Shown one piece after another: positions 8,459 through 17,019 of a DNA stretch of 37,911 bases. Below the pieces are notes generated by a model, which was not told the origin of the DNA, did not search any database, and saw only the letters and a program-made list of their open reading frames with translations. The stretch covers positions 1 through 37,911 of the forward strand of contig USDK01000029.1 of NCBI GenBank assembly GCA_900553355.1. The letters run 5' to 3'. Position numbers and translations under genes: made by a program. The DNA comes from an uncultured Lachnospiraceae bacterium. Its GTDB lineage: Bacteria; Bacillota; Clostridia; Lachnospirales; Lachnospiraceae. Every line of letters begins with the position of its first letter. Position 1 is the stretch's first letter.

Positions 8459-9862
8459 TTGATACGGGAAAATCAGCATTTTCTAAACAGACTACATGTG
8501 GTCTTAGATGCGATTGTACTGATCATATCTTATATACTGGCATGGTATCTTCGCTTTAAAAGTGGGATTTTTGAGATCGATCCATGGTTTTTATCTCTGC
8601 GTGCCTATATGATGGCACTGGTATTTATCGTGCCAGGGTATTTGATTTTATATTATCTGTTTCAGTTGTATGTGCCAAAGCGGATGCGCGGAAGACGTCT
8701 GGAGGCATGGAATATCCTGCAGGCGAATACCATCGGCCTTTTGGCATTTATCCTGATTTTATATCTGCGCCATCAGTCGGATTTCTCACGTCTGATGATT
8801 TTTATCTTTTATGTTTTGAATATCTTTTTTGAAGTCCTGATGCGTAATATTATCCGGTATGGGCTTCGGAAGATGCGCAGTAAGGGGTATAATCAAAAGC
8901 ATATTTTACTGATTGGCTACAGCCGGTCTGCGGAAGAGTACATCGACCGTATCCGTCAGAATCCGGAATGGGGATATAATGTCCGGGGAATCCTGGCGGA
9001 TAATGTCCAGAGAGGAACGGAGTACAAAGGAGTCAAGGTACTGGGAAGGATTGATAACCTGGAGATTGTCCTGCCGGAGAATAAGCTGGATGAAATTGTC
9101 ATTACTTTGGGGCTGGCAGAGTATCACAAACTGGAACGGATCGTAAAAATGTGTGAGAAATCCGGAGTTCATACAAAATTTGTGCCGGATTATAACAAGG
9201 TGATCCCAAGCAGAGCTTACACAGAGGATATCCAGGGGCTGCCGGTAGTAAATATAAGAAGAGTGCCATTGAATGATCCGTTGAATCGTTGGATGAAACG
9301 GATTGTCGATATTTTTGGGTCAATTGTGGCGATTATTCTATTTTCGCCGGTCATGCTGGTGGTTTCTGTCATCATCAAGGCAACCTCGCCAGGACCACTG
9401 ATATTTGTACAGGAGCGTGTAGGTCTGCATAACAGGCCGTTTAAAATGTATAAGTTTCGCTCCATGGTCGTTCAAAGTGAGGAGACGGAAAAAGGGAAAT
9501 GGACGACTCAGAATGACCCCAGAGTGACTGCGGTTGGAAAGTTTATCAGAAGAACGAGTATTGATGAGCTTCCGCAGCTTTTTAACGTGCTGAAAGGGAG
9601 CATGAGCCTGGTGGGGCCAAGACCGGAACGGCCACAGTTTGTGGAGAAGTTTAAGGAAGAGATCCCCAGATATATGATCAAGCACCAGGTGCGGCCAGGA
9701 ATGACCGGATGGGCTCAGATTAACGGATATCGGGGGGATACGTCGATCTATAAGCGGATTGAATATGATCTTTATTATATTGAGAACTGGACCCTGGGAC
9801 TGGATATAAAGATTATCATCCTGACGTTTTTCCGGGGATTTATCAATAAAAACGCCTACTAA
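8459..9862 (+). CDS. Polyprenyl-phosphate glycosylphosphotransferase (initiating enzyme)
   Basis: The 467-residue protein has four N-terminal transmembrane helices, a Rossmann-like middle domain (ILLIGYSRSAEEYIDRI) and a C-terminal bacterial sugar transferase domain. That last domain contains KRIVDIFGSIVAIILFSPVM, the signature GPLIFVQERVG, YKFRSM, and the GMTGWAQINGYRGDT end block. Enzymes of this WcaJ/EpsL type transfer a hexose-1-phosphate from a nucleotide sugar to undecaprenyl phosphate at the inner face of the membrane and so start glycan synthesis. The start is TTG, with GGAG 11 bases before it; no in-frame ATG occurs before the first helices are well under way. The sugar is not predictable. 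Confidence 0.92.
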   Translation: MIRENQHFLNRLHVVLDAIVLIISYILAWYLRFKSGIFEIDPWFLSLRAYMMALVFIVPGYLILYYLFQLYVPKRMRGRRLEAWNILQANTIGLLAFILILYLRHQSDFSRLMIFIFYVLNIFFEVLMRNIIRYGLRKMRSKGYNQKHILLIGYSRSAEEYIDRIRQNPEWGYNVRGILADNVQRGTEYKGVKVLGRIDNLEIVLPENKLDEIVITLGLAEYHKLERIVKMCEKSGVHTKFVPDYNKVIPSRAYTEDIQGLPVVNIRRVPLNDPLNRWMKRIVDIFGSIVAIILFSPVMLVVSVIIKATSPGPLIFVQERVGLHNRPFKMYKFRSMVVQSEETEKGKWTTQNDPRVTAVGKFIRRTSIDELPQLFNVLKGSMSLVGPRPERPQFVEKFKEEIPRYMIKHQVRPGMTGWAQINGYRGDTSIYKRIEYDLYYIENWTLGLDIKIIILTFFRGFINKNAY

Positions 9863-9883
9863 GTAAAATACAAAGGGGATAAG

Positions 9884-11047
9884 ATGGGAAAAAAGCGCAG
9901 TAAAAAAATGGACCGGCTAAAAAAAGAAGAGCGAAAGAAAAGACTCCGTAAGAGAAGACGCAGAAGAATTCTGGTTCTCGTGACGGAAGTGATTATTCTG
10001 GCTGCTTTGTGCGTGGTAGCATACGGGATCTTTAAACTGGGGAAACTGAATCATTTGTCTCTAAATGTAGATAATAATGGTTGGACCCAGGATGGATACA
10101 CCAATATTGCACTTTTTGGAAGTGATAGTCGCGGGGATACCGATGAAGCGGGGGAAAACGGAGAACCGACCAGAAGTGATACGATCATCATTGCAAGTCT
10201 CAATAATGAGACGAAAGAGGTGAAGTTGGTTTCTGTATACAGGGACACCATGCTGGAACAAGAGGGCCAGCATTATGACAAGGCAAATGTGGCTTATGCA
10301 CAGGGTGGCCCGGAAGAAGCAGTCAGTATGCTGAACCGGAACCTGGATCTGGATATTCAGGACTATGTAAGTGTCAATTTCCTTGCACTGGCGGATGTGG
10401 TAGATCTGTTAGGTGGGATCGATATGGACCTGACTGACGAGGAAGTTGTTCATATGAATAATTATTGTGTAGAGACATCAGAAGTGACAGGAAAGGATTA
10501 CGAGAAAATCGAGCCAGAGGTGGCAGGGACCTATCATCTGAATGGAGTACAGGCAGTATCCTATGCCAGAATCCGGTATACGGCAGGCGGTGATTTTACC
10601 AGGACGGAACGTCAGAGGCTTCTGATCGAAAAGATTGTAGAGAAAGTAAAGGATGCCGGTATCATAAAGATGAATAAGATTATTGATACTGTGCTGCCGG
10701 AGGTGTCTACTAGTCTGACGTCAACCGAAATCCTGAAGATGGCATCAGGGGTGTTCGATTACAGTCTGGGAGAGACAAAGGGATTCCCGTTTGACGCGGC
10801 TACTCCGGAGTCAGTTCCCGGATACAGTGGGTCCTATGTGGTTCCTGTGGGATTGGAAAATAATGTGATCCAGCTTCATAAATTTTTGTTCCCGGATGAG
10901 GAATATACCCCGACAGAGAAGTTGACCAGTATCAGTGATAATATCGCTTATATTACAGGGATCTATCCGGAAGTGACGACAGACGATACAGGTACTGAAA
11001 GTGCCGATGGTACAGGAGATACAGGGAATAGCAGTTATGGATATTGA
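9884..11047 (+). CDS. LytR-CpsA-Psr (LCP) family glycopolymer ligase 1
   Basis: LCP proteins move undecaprenyl-linked glycopolymers onto peptidoglycan outside the membrane. This 387-residue protein has a very basic cytoplasmic head (KKERKKRLRKRRRRR), one transmembrane helix at about 27-50, and an LCP domain from about residue 65. Seen there are FGSDSRGDT, the Arg/Asp pair RSDTIIIAS, SVYRDTML, and the late YARIRYTAGGDFTRTERQR block that binds the pyrophosphate. The C-terminus is a short Asp/Thr/Gly tail. AAAGGGGAT precedes the ATG, and the next gene overlaps by 11 bases. A close paralog lies 1 kb downstream. Confidence 0.93.
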   Translation: MGKKRSKKMDRLKKEERKKRLRKRRRRRILVLVTEVIILAALCVVAYGIFKLGKLNHLSLNVDNNGWTQDGYTNIALFGSDSRGDTDEAGENGEPTRSDTIIIASLNNETKEVKLVSVYRDTMLEQEGQHYDKANVAYAQGGPEEAVSMLNRNLDLDIQDYVSVNFLALADVVDLLGGIDMDLTDEEVVHMNNYCVETSEVTGKDYEKIEPEVAGTYHLNGVQAVSYARIRYTAGGDFTRTERQRLLIEKIVEKVKDAGIIKMNKIIDTVLPEVSTSLTSTEILKMASGVFDYSLGETKGFPFDAATPESVPGYSGSYVVPVGLENNVIQLHKFLFPDEEYTPTEKLTSISDNIAYITGIYPEVTTDDTGTESADGTGDTGNSSYGY

Positions 11048-11972
11048 TCAGATTGTGGATGTGGTGATTCCGGTATATCATCCGGGAAAAGAGTTTGAAG
11101 AGTTGATGACTCGTCTGGACAGGCAGACTATTCCGGTCCATAAAGTATATATCATGCATACAGAGGATGGATCGGAACTTTCCTTTGAGAAAGTGCATGA
11201 TCTGGATATTGTTGTAGAAACACTGCCCAGAGAGGAATATGACCATGGTGGGACCAGAGACCGGGCGATGCAGAAGTCTGATGCGGACATAGTAATCTGC
11301 ATGACACAGGACGCAGTCCCGGAAGATGATAGACTGGTCGAGAGGCTGATCCGGCCGCTGATGACGAAGGAAGCGGCTGTGTCTTACGCAAGACAGATGC
11401 CAAGGACGGAATGCAGGCTGATCGAACGATATGTCCGTGGATTCAACTATCCGAATGCCAGCAGACTGAAGTCCAGAAAAGATCTGGACACATTGGGGAT
11501 AAAAACATATTTTTGTTCCAATGTATGTGCGGCGTATGACAGAGAAATTTATCAGCGGCTCGGCGGTTTTGAAAAAAGGACGATTTTTAATGAAGATATG
11601 ATCTATGCGGCAAAGTGTATTCAGGAAGGTTTCTGTATCGCATATGAAGCAGAGGCGAAAGTCGTTCATTCTCACAACTATTCAAGGCGTGAACAGTTTT
11701 CAAGGAATTTTGATATTGCTGTATCACAGTCGGAGCATCCGGAAATATTTCAGAATGTCAAATCTGAAAAGGAAGGGGTAAAGATGGTAAAAAAGGGAAT
11801 TCGGTTTCTCATTCATAATCACACCCCTTGGATGGTACCCTCCTTGATTTTTGATTCGGCTGCGAAATATCTGGGATATTTATTTGGAAAGAATTATAAA
11901 AGAATGCCTCTTAGAATAGTAAAGTTCTTTAGCATGAATCCTGGATACTGGGAAGGCAAAAGACCAGATTAG
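11037..11972 (+). CDS. GT2 rhamnosyltransferase-like protein
   Basis: The protein of about 311 residues begins DVVIPVYHPGKEFEELMTRL and has REEYDHGGTRDRAM, CMTQDAVPEDD as the metal-site block, and a later FNEDMIYAAKC acceptor segment. The EYDHGGTRD pattern is typical of rhamnosyltransferase-like GT2 proteins in Lachnospiraceae. The ATG chosen lies inside the end of the upstream LCP gene with AGGGA before it, giving an 11-base overlap and probable coupling. A further in-frame ATG 36 bases upstream would only lengthen the overlap. Position between two LCP genes suggests the glycan it builds is their substrate. Confidence 0.8.
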   Translation: MDIDQIVDVVIPVYHPGKEFEELMTRLDRQTIPVHKVYIMHTEDGSELSFEKVHDLDIVVETLPREEYDHGGTRDRAMQKSDADIVICMTQDAVPEDDRLVERLIRPLMTKEAAVSYARQMPRTECRLIERYVRGFNYPNASRLKSRKDLDTLGIKTYFCSNVCAAYDREIYQRLGGFEKRTIFNEDMIYAAKCIQEGFCIAYEAEAKVVHSHNYSRREQFSRNFDIAVSQSEHPEIFQNVKSEKEGVKMVKKGIRFLIHNHTPWMVPSLIFDSAAKYLGYLFGKNYKRMPLRIVKFFSMNPGYWEGKRPD

Positions 11973-11974
11973 TG

Positions 11975-12003
11975 TTGAATTTTGGCAGAAAATAGAGTAT
12001 TAT
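11975..12003 (+). promoter_or_regulatory. Promoter before the second LCP gene
   Basis: TTGAAT (11975-11980) and TATTAT (11998-12003) are separated by exactly 17 bp. The ATG follows 53 bases later behind a repeated AAAGGAAAGG ribosome site. The second LCP gene can therefore be expressed apart from the first. Confidence 0.62.
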
Positions 12004-12056
12004 GTTAAACGTATTATTTTGCAAAAAACAAGTTATACAAAGGAAAGGAAAGGACC

Positions 12057-13433
12057 ATGGCAAGAAGAACCCGGTATAGAAGAGGGCGGAGAAGGAAGAG
12101 AGGCTTCGCTTCCTGGTCATTAGGTAAAAAGATTGCAGTCATCTTAAGTTCCACTTTGCTTGCAGTGTTAGCGATCGGTACAGTAATCCTGGCCAGTAAA
12201 ATGAGTAAGATTGAGACAACGAAGCTGGATGCTGAGAAGCTGAATATATCAGATGAGGTAGAGCATGAGACAGGTTATGTGAATGTGGCATTGTTTGGAC
12301 TGGATTCCAGAGACAACAATCTGGGAGAAGGTAACCGGAGCGATACGATTATGATTGCCAGCCTGAATCGGGAGACGAAAGAGGTAAAACTGGTATCGGT
12401 ATACAGAGATACTTTGCTGGAACTGGATGATGGAAGCTTTAATAAAGCAAATGCAGCCTATTCCTTTGGCGGACCGGAAGCAGCAATTTCCATGCTGAAC
12501 CGGAATCTGGACATGAATATAGAAAAATACGTGACGGTGAATTTTAATGCGCTTGTAGATGTAATAGATGCATTGGATGGTCTTGATCTGCATCTGACAG
12601 AGGAAGAAGTCGTTCATATGAATAATTATTGCGTAGAGACTTCAAAGGTAACAGGTAAGGATTATGAACGGATCGAACCGGAAGTGGAAGGAGACTATCA
12701 TCTGAACGGGGTTCAGGCGGTGTCCTATGCCAGAATTCGTTATACGGCAGGTGGAGACTTTACCCGGGCAGAGAGACAGCGGACCGTTTTGCAGCTGATT
12801 GGAGAAAAGGCTCAGTCAATGAGTATCAGTACCATTAATAAGATCATTGATCAGGTCTTCCCACAGATTTCTACAAACTTTACGTTAGCAGAAATGGTAT
12901 CGTACGCATCAGATCTGACAGACTATAAAGTAGGGGAAACAAAAGGGTTCCCAGAAGATAACACTACGGATACATTGAATGAAGTAGGAAGCGTTGTAAT
13001 TCCGAACTCTTTAAGCCAGAGCGTGCAGGATCTGCATCAATTCCTGTTTGGGAGCGATGGATATACCGTGTCCAGTACGGTGCAGGAAATTGAGAGCGGA
13101 ATCAATGCCCGGGCGGCGGATCGTGCAACCGGAGACAGTTATGTAGAAGAAGAGGAAACTTATGATTATAGTGGTGGTACCGGAAGCGGGACAACCGACT
13201 GGACTGGCGGCGGGATGACAGACTGGTCCGGCACAGGAACCGGCGGCAGCACAGGAACTGGCAGCGGCACAGGAACCGGAGGCGGAACTGACTGGACCGG
13301 TGGTGGAACAGGAACCGGCGGTGGAACAGATACAGGAACTGGCAGCGGCACAGGAATCGGAGGCGGAACCGATACGGGAACTGGTGGTGGAACAGACACA
13401 GGAATCGGTGACGGCACCGCTCCGACAGGCTAA
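12057..13433 (+). CDS. LytR-CpsA-Psr (LCP) family glycopolymer ligase 2 with Gly/Thr-rich tail
   Basis: This 458-residue paralog shares long identical stretches with the first LCP protein, for example EEVVHMNNYCVETS and YARIRYTAGGDFTR. It has a basic head, one transmembrane helix at about 22-45 and an LCP domain with FGLDSRDNN, RSDTIMIAS and SVYRDTLLE. Beyond about residue 365 comes a low-complexity tail of some 90 residues made almost wholly of Gly, Thr and Ser with a few DW pairs. This tail is absent from paralog 1. It resembles wall-spanning linkers and has no LPXTG motif. Its own promoter and ribosome site suggest independent control. Confidence 0.93.
   Translation: MARRTRYRRGRRRKRGFASWSLGKKIAVILSSTLLAVLAIGTVILASKMSKIETTKLDAEKLNISDEVEHETGYVNVALFGLDSRDNNLGEGNRSDTIMIASLNRETKEVKLVSVYRDTLLELDDGSFNKANAAYSFGGPEAAISMLNRNLDMNIEKYVTVNFNALVDVIDALDGLDLHLTEEEVVHMNNYCVETSKVTGKDYERIEPEVEGDYHLNGVQAVSYARIRYTAGGDFTRAERQRTVLQLIGEKAQSMSISTINKIIDQVFPQISTNFTLAEMVSYASDLTDYKVGETKGFPEDNTTDTLNEVGSVVIPNSLSQSVQDLHQFLFGSDGYTVSSTVQEIESGINARAADRATGDSYVEEEETYDYSGGTGSGTTDWTGGGMTDWSGTGTGGSTGTGSGTGTGGGTDWTGGGTGTGGGTDTGTGSGTGIGGGTDTGTGGGTDTGIGDGTAPTG
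13168..13429 (+). repeat. Degenerate GGN-ACN codon repeat encoding the Gly/Thr tail
   Basis: The DNA is a run of glycine and threonine codons with recurring units such as ACAGGAACCGGCGG and DW-coding interruptions. The opposite strand is open and would give a proline-rich protein, but that is a by-product of the repeat. Such tracts change length by slippage, so the tail is likely to vary between strains. Confidence 0.75.
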
Positions 13434-13494
13434 AACAGGCTAAATGCGGCTTGGCATGTTATGTGATATTATTTGAGAAGAAGAGGTAAAGCAC

Positions 13495-15012
13495 ATGAGA
13501 AGAATGAAAAAAGTCCTTGCGGCACTTGCGATAGTGTGTATGTTTGTTCCCAGTATTTCTCTGGTGACACAGGCGGCCTCGGGAGAATTAAGATTCACCG
13601 ATCCGTCTACCACGGTCGGAGCGGAAGTGGAAGTTACAGCAAAATTTTCAGCGCCGGTTATGATGGATACTCTGGAAGCGACCCTCACCTATGACAGTAG
13701 TATGCTGCGGTTCGTCAGCGGCGACAGTGCCACGGGAGGCGACGGCACGGTGACGATCTCCGGCAATGGAGGAAGCGCTACAGAGGCAGAATTTACACTG
13801 ACCTTCCAGGCCCTGGCAGAAGGTACGACAAATATTGAAGTTTCTCAGTCTTCTGGAGTGGATGCGGCAGGGGATGCGCTGGATCTTACCAACGGTAGTT
13901 CAGCTGTGACCATTGGCCCTGGCGATCCATCGTTGATTAAAGAAGAAGGCACTGAAGACACAGCAGCATCTGGAAATGGACCACAGGTAGAGGTAAATGG
14001 AACTCAGTATACGATTGCCGGCGGTTTTTCAGATGCCTTGATTCCTGGCGGTTTTACAAAAGGGGAGACCCAGTATGAGGGAACAACCTGTGAAGTCGTT
14101 ACACAAGAGGCCAGTGGTATTTCGGCTTTCTATCTTACTCCGGTGAATGAAGCAGACGGAGAGGCAGACTTTTTCCTGTATGACAGTGAGGAAGGAAGTT
14201 TCTCACCTTTTGAGGAAGTAGACCTTTCTCAGGACCGCTACATTGTTTTGTTACAGGATGACGGAAGTGTGGATCTTCCTGGTTCTTACCAGGAAACGAC
14301 ACTGACTCTGAATGGGAAGGAATTCCCGGCATGGCAGAACACAGATAATGCAGATTACTATGTTGTATATGCATTAAATGCGGACGGAGAAAAAGGATTA
14401 TACCAATACGATACGGTTGATAAGACCTATCAGCGTTTTACGGAAAATACAGGCTCTGCAGATGATGGTGGCAGTAAGAAAGGTTCATCTGCAGGTGGAC
14501 TCTGGGGGAAAATCCTGGATTTCATCCAGAACTTCCTGGATATTATTGTGATCATTGCAGCAGCTGTATTTCTGATCCTTCTGATCGTGCTGATCGTGAC
14601 GGCAGTGAAGCTGCGCCACAGAGATCTGGAGCTGGACGATCTTTATGATGAGTACGGCATTGACCTGGATGAGGAAGAGGAGAAGAAGCCGGCGAAAGCA
14701 AAGAAAAAGGCGGCGGCAGTCAAAGGACCGAAGGGAGGTCCGGCAGTCAGGAGACCGGCGCAGACAGCACAGATCGATCTGGATGAAGAAGATGAATTCG
14801 ATGATTTTGAAGATTATGAAGAGGAAGACTTCGATGATTACGGCACCATGGAAATGGAAGATCTGGATGCAGATGAGTATGACGACTATGAGGAGGAAGA
14901 CGATGAGATCATTGATGATCTGGACGAACTTCTCAGCAGTCAGCCGAAGAAAAAGCGAAGCCATATGGAACCGGACGATACCTTCAAAGTTGATTTTATT
15001 GATCTGGACTAA
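13495..15012 (+). CDS. Secreted, membrane-anchored cohesin-like protein with polyacidic cytoplasmic tail
   Basis: The 505-residue protein has a signal peptide (about 1-28, ending TQAAS) and a beta-rich module at about 30-145. That module has the opening of cohesin/CBM2-3-like folds (TVGAEVEVTAKFS, LEATLTYDSSMLRFVSG). A second extracellular part of unknown fold follows to about 330, then one transmembrane helix at about 349-370. The cytoplasmic part holds a Lys/Ala-rich linker and, at about 424-480, a tail dominated by Asp, Glu and Tyr. The last 20 residues are basic, then acidic again. AGAGGT lies seven bases before the ATG. Function is unknown; a scaffold or surface-sensing role in wall glycan assembly is possible from its neighbours. 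Confidence 0.75.
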   Translation: MRRMKKVLAALAIVCMFVPSISLVTQAASGELRFTDPSTTVGAEVEVTAKFSAPVMMDTLEATLTYDSSMLRFVSGDSATGGDGTVTISGNGGSATEAEFTLTFQALAEGTTNIEVSQSSGVDAAGDALDLTNGSSAVTIGPGDPSLIKEEGTEDTAASGNGPQVEVNGTQYTIAGGFSDALIPGGFTKGETQYEGTTCEVVTQEASGISAFYLTPVNEADGEADFFLYDSEEGSFSPFEEVDLSQDRYIVLLQDDGSVDLPGSYQETTLTLNGKEFPAWQNTDNADYYVVYALNADGEKGLYQYDTVDKTYQRFTENTGSADDGGSKKGSSAGGLWGKILDFIQNFLDIIVIIAAAVFLILLIVLIVTAVKLRHRDLELDDLYDEYGIDLDEEEEKKPAKAKKKAAAVKGPKGGPAVRRPAQTAQIDLDEEDEFDDFEDYEEEDFDDYGTMEMEDLDADEYDDYEEEDDEIIDDLDELLSSQPKKKRSHMEPDDTFKVDFIDLD

Positions 15013-15016
15013 TCAG

Positions 15017-15048
15017 AGAGGATGCAAAAAAGCATCCTCTTTTTCTTT
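15017..15048 (+). terminator. Terminator after the cohesin-like gene
   Basis: A perfect 9-bp stem, AGAGGATGC with GCATCCTCT around a six-A loop, is followed by TTTTTCTTT. It closes the polysaccharide locus. Its T-rich end overlaps the -35 box of glmS. Confidence 0.92.
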
Positions 15049-15074
15049 ACAGGAAAGAGTGTTTCTGATACAAT
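15046..15074 (+). promoter_or_regulatory. glmS promoter
   Basis: TTTACA (15046-15051) and TACAAT (15069-15074) are 17 bp apart. The predicted leader is only about 60 bases, too short for a glmS ribozyme. Confidence 0.68.
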
Positions 15075-15101
15075 ATGCTTTGATAGTGCAAAAAAAACGG
15101 T

Positions 15102-15115
15102 TATTTGTACAAATA
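15102..15115. promoter_or_regulatory. 14-bp palindrome in the glmS leader
   Basis: TATTTGTACAAATA is a perfect palindrome lying between the predicted transcription start and the AAGGAG ribosome site. It could be a repressor operator just downstream of the promoter or a small RNA hairpin. No known regulator is assigned. Confidence 0.35.
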
Positions 15116-15141
15116 GAAGGACGAAATAAGGAGACAAGACT

Positions 15142-16968
15142 ATGTGTGGAATCGTAGGGTATATTGGAAACAGGCAGGCAGCGCCTATTCTGCTGGATGG
15201 ACTGGCAAAGTTGGAGTACCGGGGCTATGACTCGGCAGGGATTGCCGTCTATAACGGAGAAAAGATCGACATGGTAAAATCCAAGGGAAGGCTCAAGGTG
15301 TTGAGTGAGCTGACGCATGGCGGAGCGACACTTCCGGGAACTCTGGGGATCGGCCATACCAGGTGGGCGACTCACGGATCGCCTTCCGACACCAACGCAC
15401 ATCCACATTTCAATAAGGATAAGAGTATTGTGGTGGTGCACAATGGGATTATCGAGAATTATCTGAAGTTAAAGAAAAAGCTGGAAAAGCATGGTTATGA
15501 GTTCGTGTCTGAGACGGATACCGAGGTGATTGCCCATCTGCTGGACTATTATTACAAAGGGAATCCTCTTGAAGCGGTAACAAAGATCATGCACCGGATG
15601 GAAGGCTCTTATGCCCTTGGAATCATTTTCCAGGATCATCCGGAAGAATTATATGCAGTCCGTAAGGACAGTCCTCTGATCGTGGGCCATACCGAAGGGG
15701 GAAGTATCCTGGCTTCAGATGTGCCTGCGGTGCTGAAATATACACGTGACGTGGTTTTTATCGAGAATGAGGAGATTGTCCGTATGACAGCGGACCAGAT
15801 GGAGTTTTTCACGGTAGATGAAGAGCCCATCGAGAAAACAACGACTCACATTGACTGGGACGTCAACGCAGCGGAAAAGGGCGGCTATGAGCACTTCATG
15901 TTAAAGGAGATGTATGAGCAGCCAAAGGCAATCACAGATACATTCTCACCGCGGATCAAGGATGGACAGATCGTGATCGAAGAGCTGGGCATGACCAACG
16001 AAGAGATCCGGAAGATCCGGAAGATCATGGTGGTTGCCTGCGGCTCTGCGGCTCATGCAGGATACACCAGTAAATATATCTTTGAAGGTCTGGCAAGGAT
16101 TCAGGTAGATGTGGATCTGGCTTCGGAGTTCCGTTACCGTGATCCGATCCTGGACGACGGCACCCTGGTGATCGTCATCAGCCAGTCCGGTGAGACAGCA
16201 GATACCCTTGCGGCCCTTCGGGAGTCGAAAAAGAGAGGGGCGCGCGTTCTTGGTATCGTAAACGTGGTGGGAAGCTCTATCGCCAGAGAGGCGGACAATG
16301 TGATGTATACCTGGGCGGGACCGGAGATTGCCGTAGCGACCACCAAGGCATATTCAGCCCAGCTGATCGCACTTTATCTCCTGGCCATGAAGTTCGCCCA
16401 TGTAAGAGGCGAGTTAAGCGACGCCGGACTTGCGGAAATGATTGGAGATCTGGAAGCCCTGCCTGCACAGGTGGAGATGCTGCTGAACAATCAGGAGAAT
16501 ATCCAGAGATTTGCCAACCGCTATCTGGCGGCCAAAGACGTCTTCTTTATCGGAAGAGGCGTGGATCAGGCCATTTCCATGGAAGGATCGCTGAAGCTGA
16601 AGGAGATTTCTTATATCCATTCAGAAGCCTATGCAGCCGGGGAACTGAAGCATGGAACCATTTCCCTGATTGAAGAGGGTACCCTGGTGGTGGCTGTGCT
16701 GACTCAGGAAAATCTGTATAAAAAGATGATCAGCAATATGGTAGAGGTCCGCACCAGAGGAGCCTTTGTCATGGCAGTGACGGTGGAAGGAAATACGGAA
16801 GTAGAAAGGGCCGCTGACTATGTGATCTACATTCCGGAGACCAACAAGTATTTTACCAATTCACTGGCGATCATACCGCTCCAGCTATTTGCATACTATA
16901 TCTCCATCGGAAGAGGATGCGATGTGGATAAGCCGAGGAATCTGGCAAAATCTGTGACAGTTGAATAG
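15142..16968 (+). CDS. glmS: Glutamine--fructose-6-phosphate aminotransferase (isomerizing)
   Basis: GlmS makes glucosamine-6-phosphate from fructose-6-phosphate and glutamine, the entry step to UDP-GlcNAc and peptidoglycan. The 608-residue protein starts MCGIVGYIGN, so Cys2 is the N-terminal glutaminase nucleophile after Met removal. The glutaminase domain covers about 1-240 (GHTRWATHG, HNGIIENY). Two SIS domains follow (CGSAAHAGY, SQSGETADT, and later GRGVDQAISMEGSLKLKEISY). The C-terminus ends PRNLAKSVTVE as in the family. AAGGAG lies before the ATG. It stands alone between two terminators and between surface-glycan and wall-deacetylase genes. Confidence 0.97.
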   Translation: MCGIVGYIGNRQAAPILLDGLAKLEYRGYDSAGIAVYNGEKIDMVKSKGRLKVLSELTHGGATLPGTLGIGHTRWATHGSPSDTNAHPHFNKDKSIVVVHNGIIENYLKLKKKLEKHGYEFVSETDTEVIAHLLDYYYKGNPLEAVTKIMHRMEGSYALGIIFQDHPEELYAVRKDSPLIVGHTEGGSILASDVPAVLKYTRDVVFIENEEIVRMTADQMEFFTVDEEPIEKTTTHIDWDVNAAEKGGYEHFMLKEMYEQPKAITDTFSPRIKDGQIVIEELGMTNEEIRKIRKIMVVACGSAAHAGYTSKYIFEGLARIQVDVDLASEFRYRDPILDDGTLVIVISQSGETADTLAALRESKKRGARVLGIVNVVGSSIAREADNVMYTWAGPEIAVATTKAYSAQLIALYLLAMKFAHVRGELSDAGLAEMIGDLEALPAQVEMLLNNQENIQRFANRYLAAKDVFFIGRGVDQAISMEGSLKLKEISYIHSEAYAAGELKHGTISLIEEGTLVVAVLTQENLYKKMISNMVEVRTRGAFVMAVTVEGNTEVERAADYVIYIPETNKYFTNSLAIIPLQLFAYYISIGRGCDVDKPRNLAKSVTVE

Positions 16969-16978
16969 AAAAGAAATG

Positions 16979-17008
16979 GGAGAACGGGTTGAAGCCGTTC
17001 TCCTTTTT
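16979..17008 (+). terminator. Terminator after glmS
   Basis: A 9-bp perfect stem, GGAGAACGG with CCGTTCTCC, is followed by TTTTT. The reverse strand ends in a less pure T-rich run (ATTTCTTTTC), so it may also stop the convergent pdaA-like transcript. Confidence 0.9.
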
Positions 17009-17019
17009 AAACATCTGAT

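Noticed and set aside
13166..13417. Proline/valine-rich protein on the minus strand
   Set aside because: It is the mirror of the Gly/Thr codon repeat in the second LCP gene and has no ribosome site.
13344..13433. Sortase anchor at the end of the second LCP protein
   Set aside because: There is no LPXTG-like motif, hydrophobic segment or basic end; the tail stops in APTG.
13425..13444. 10-bp tandem duplication ACAGGCTAAA covering the LCP stop codon
   Set aside because: It is real but small, probably slippage at the end of a repeat tract. It only duplicates the stop region and has no clear role.
15075..15141. glmS ribozyme upstream of glmS
   Set aside because: The space between the terminator-overlapping promoter and the ATG is too short, and the conserved ribozyme core is not visible.
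16007..16027. Micro-repeat ATCCGGAAG in glmS
   Set aside because: It encodes an IRKIRK stretch in the linker between domains and keeps the frame; repeats of this size are expected by chance.
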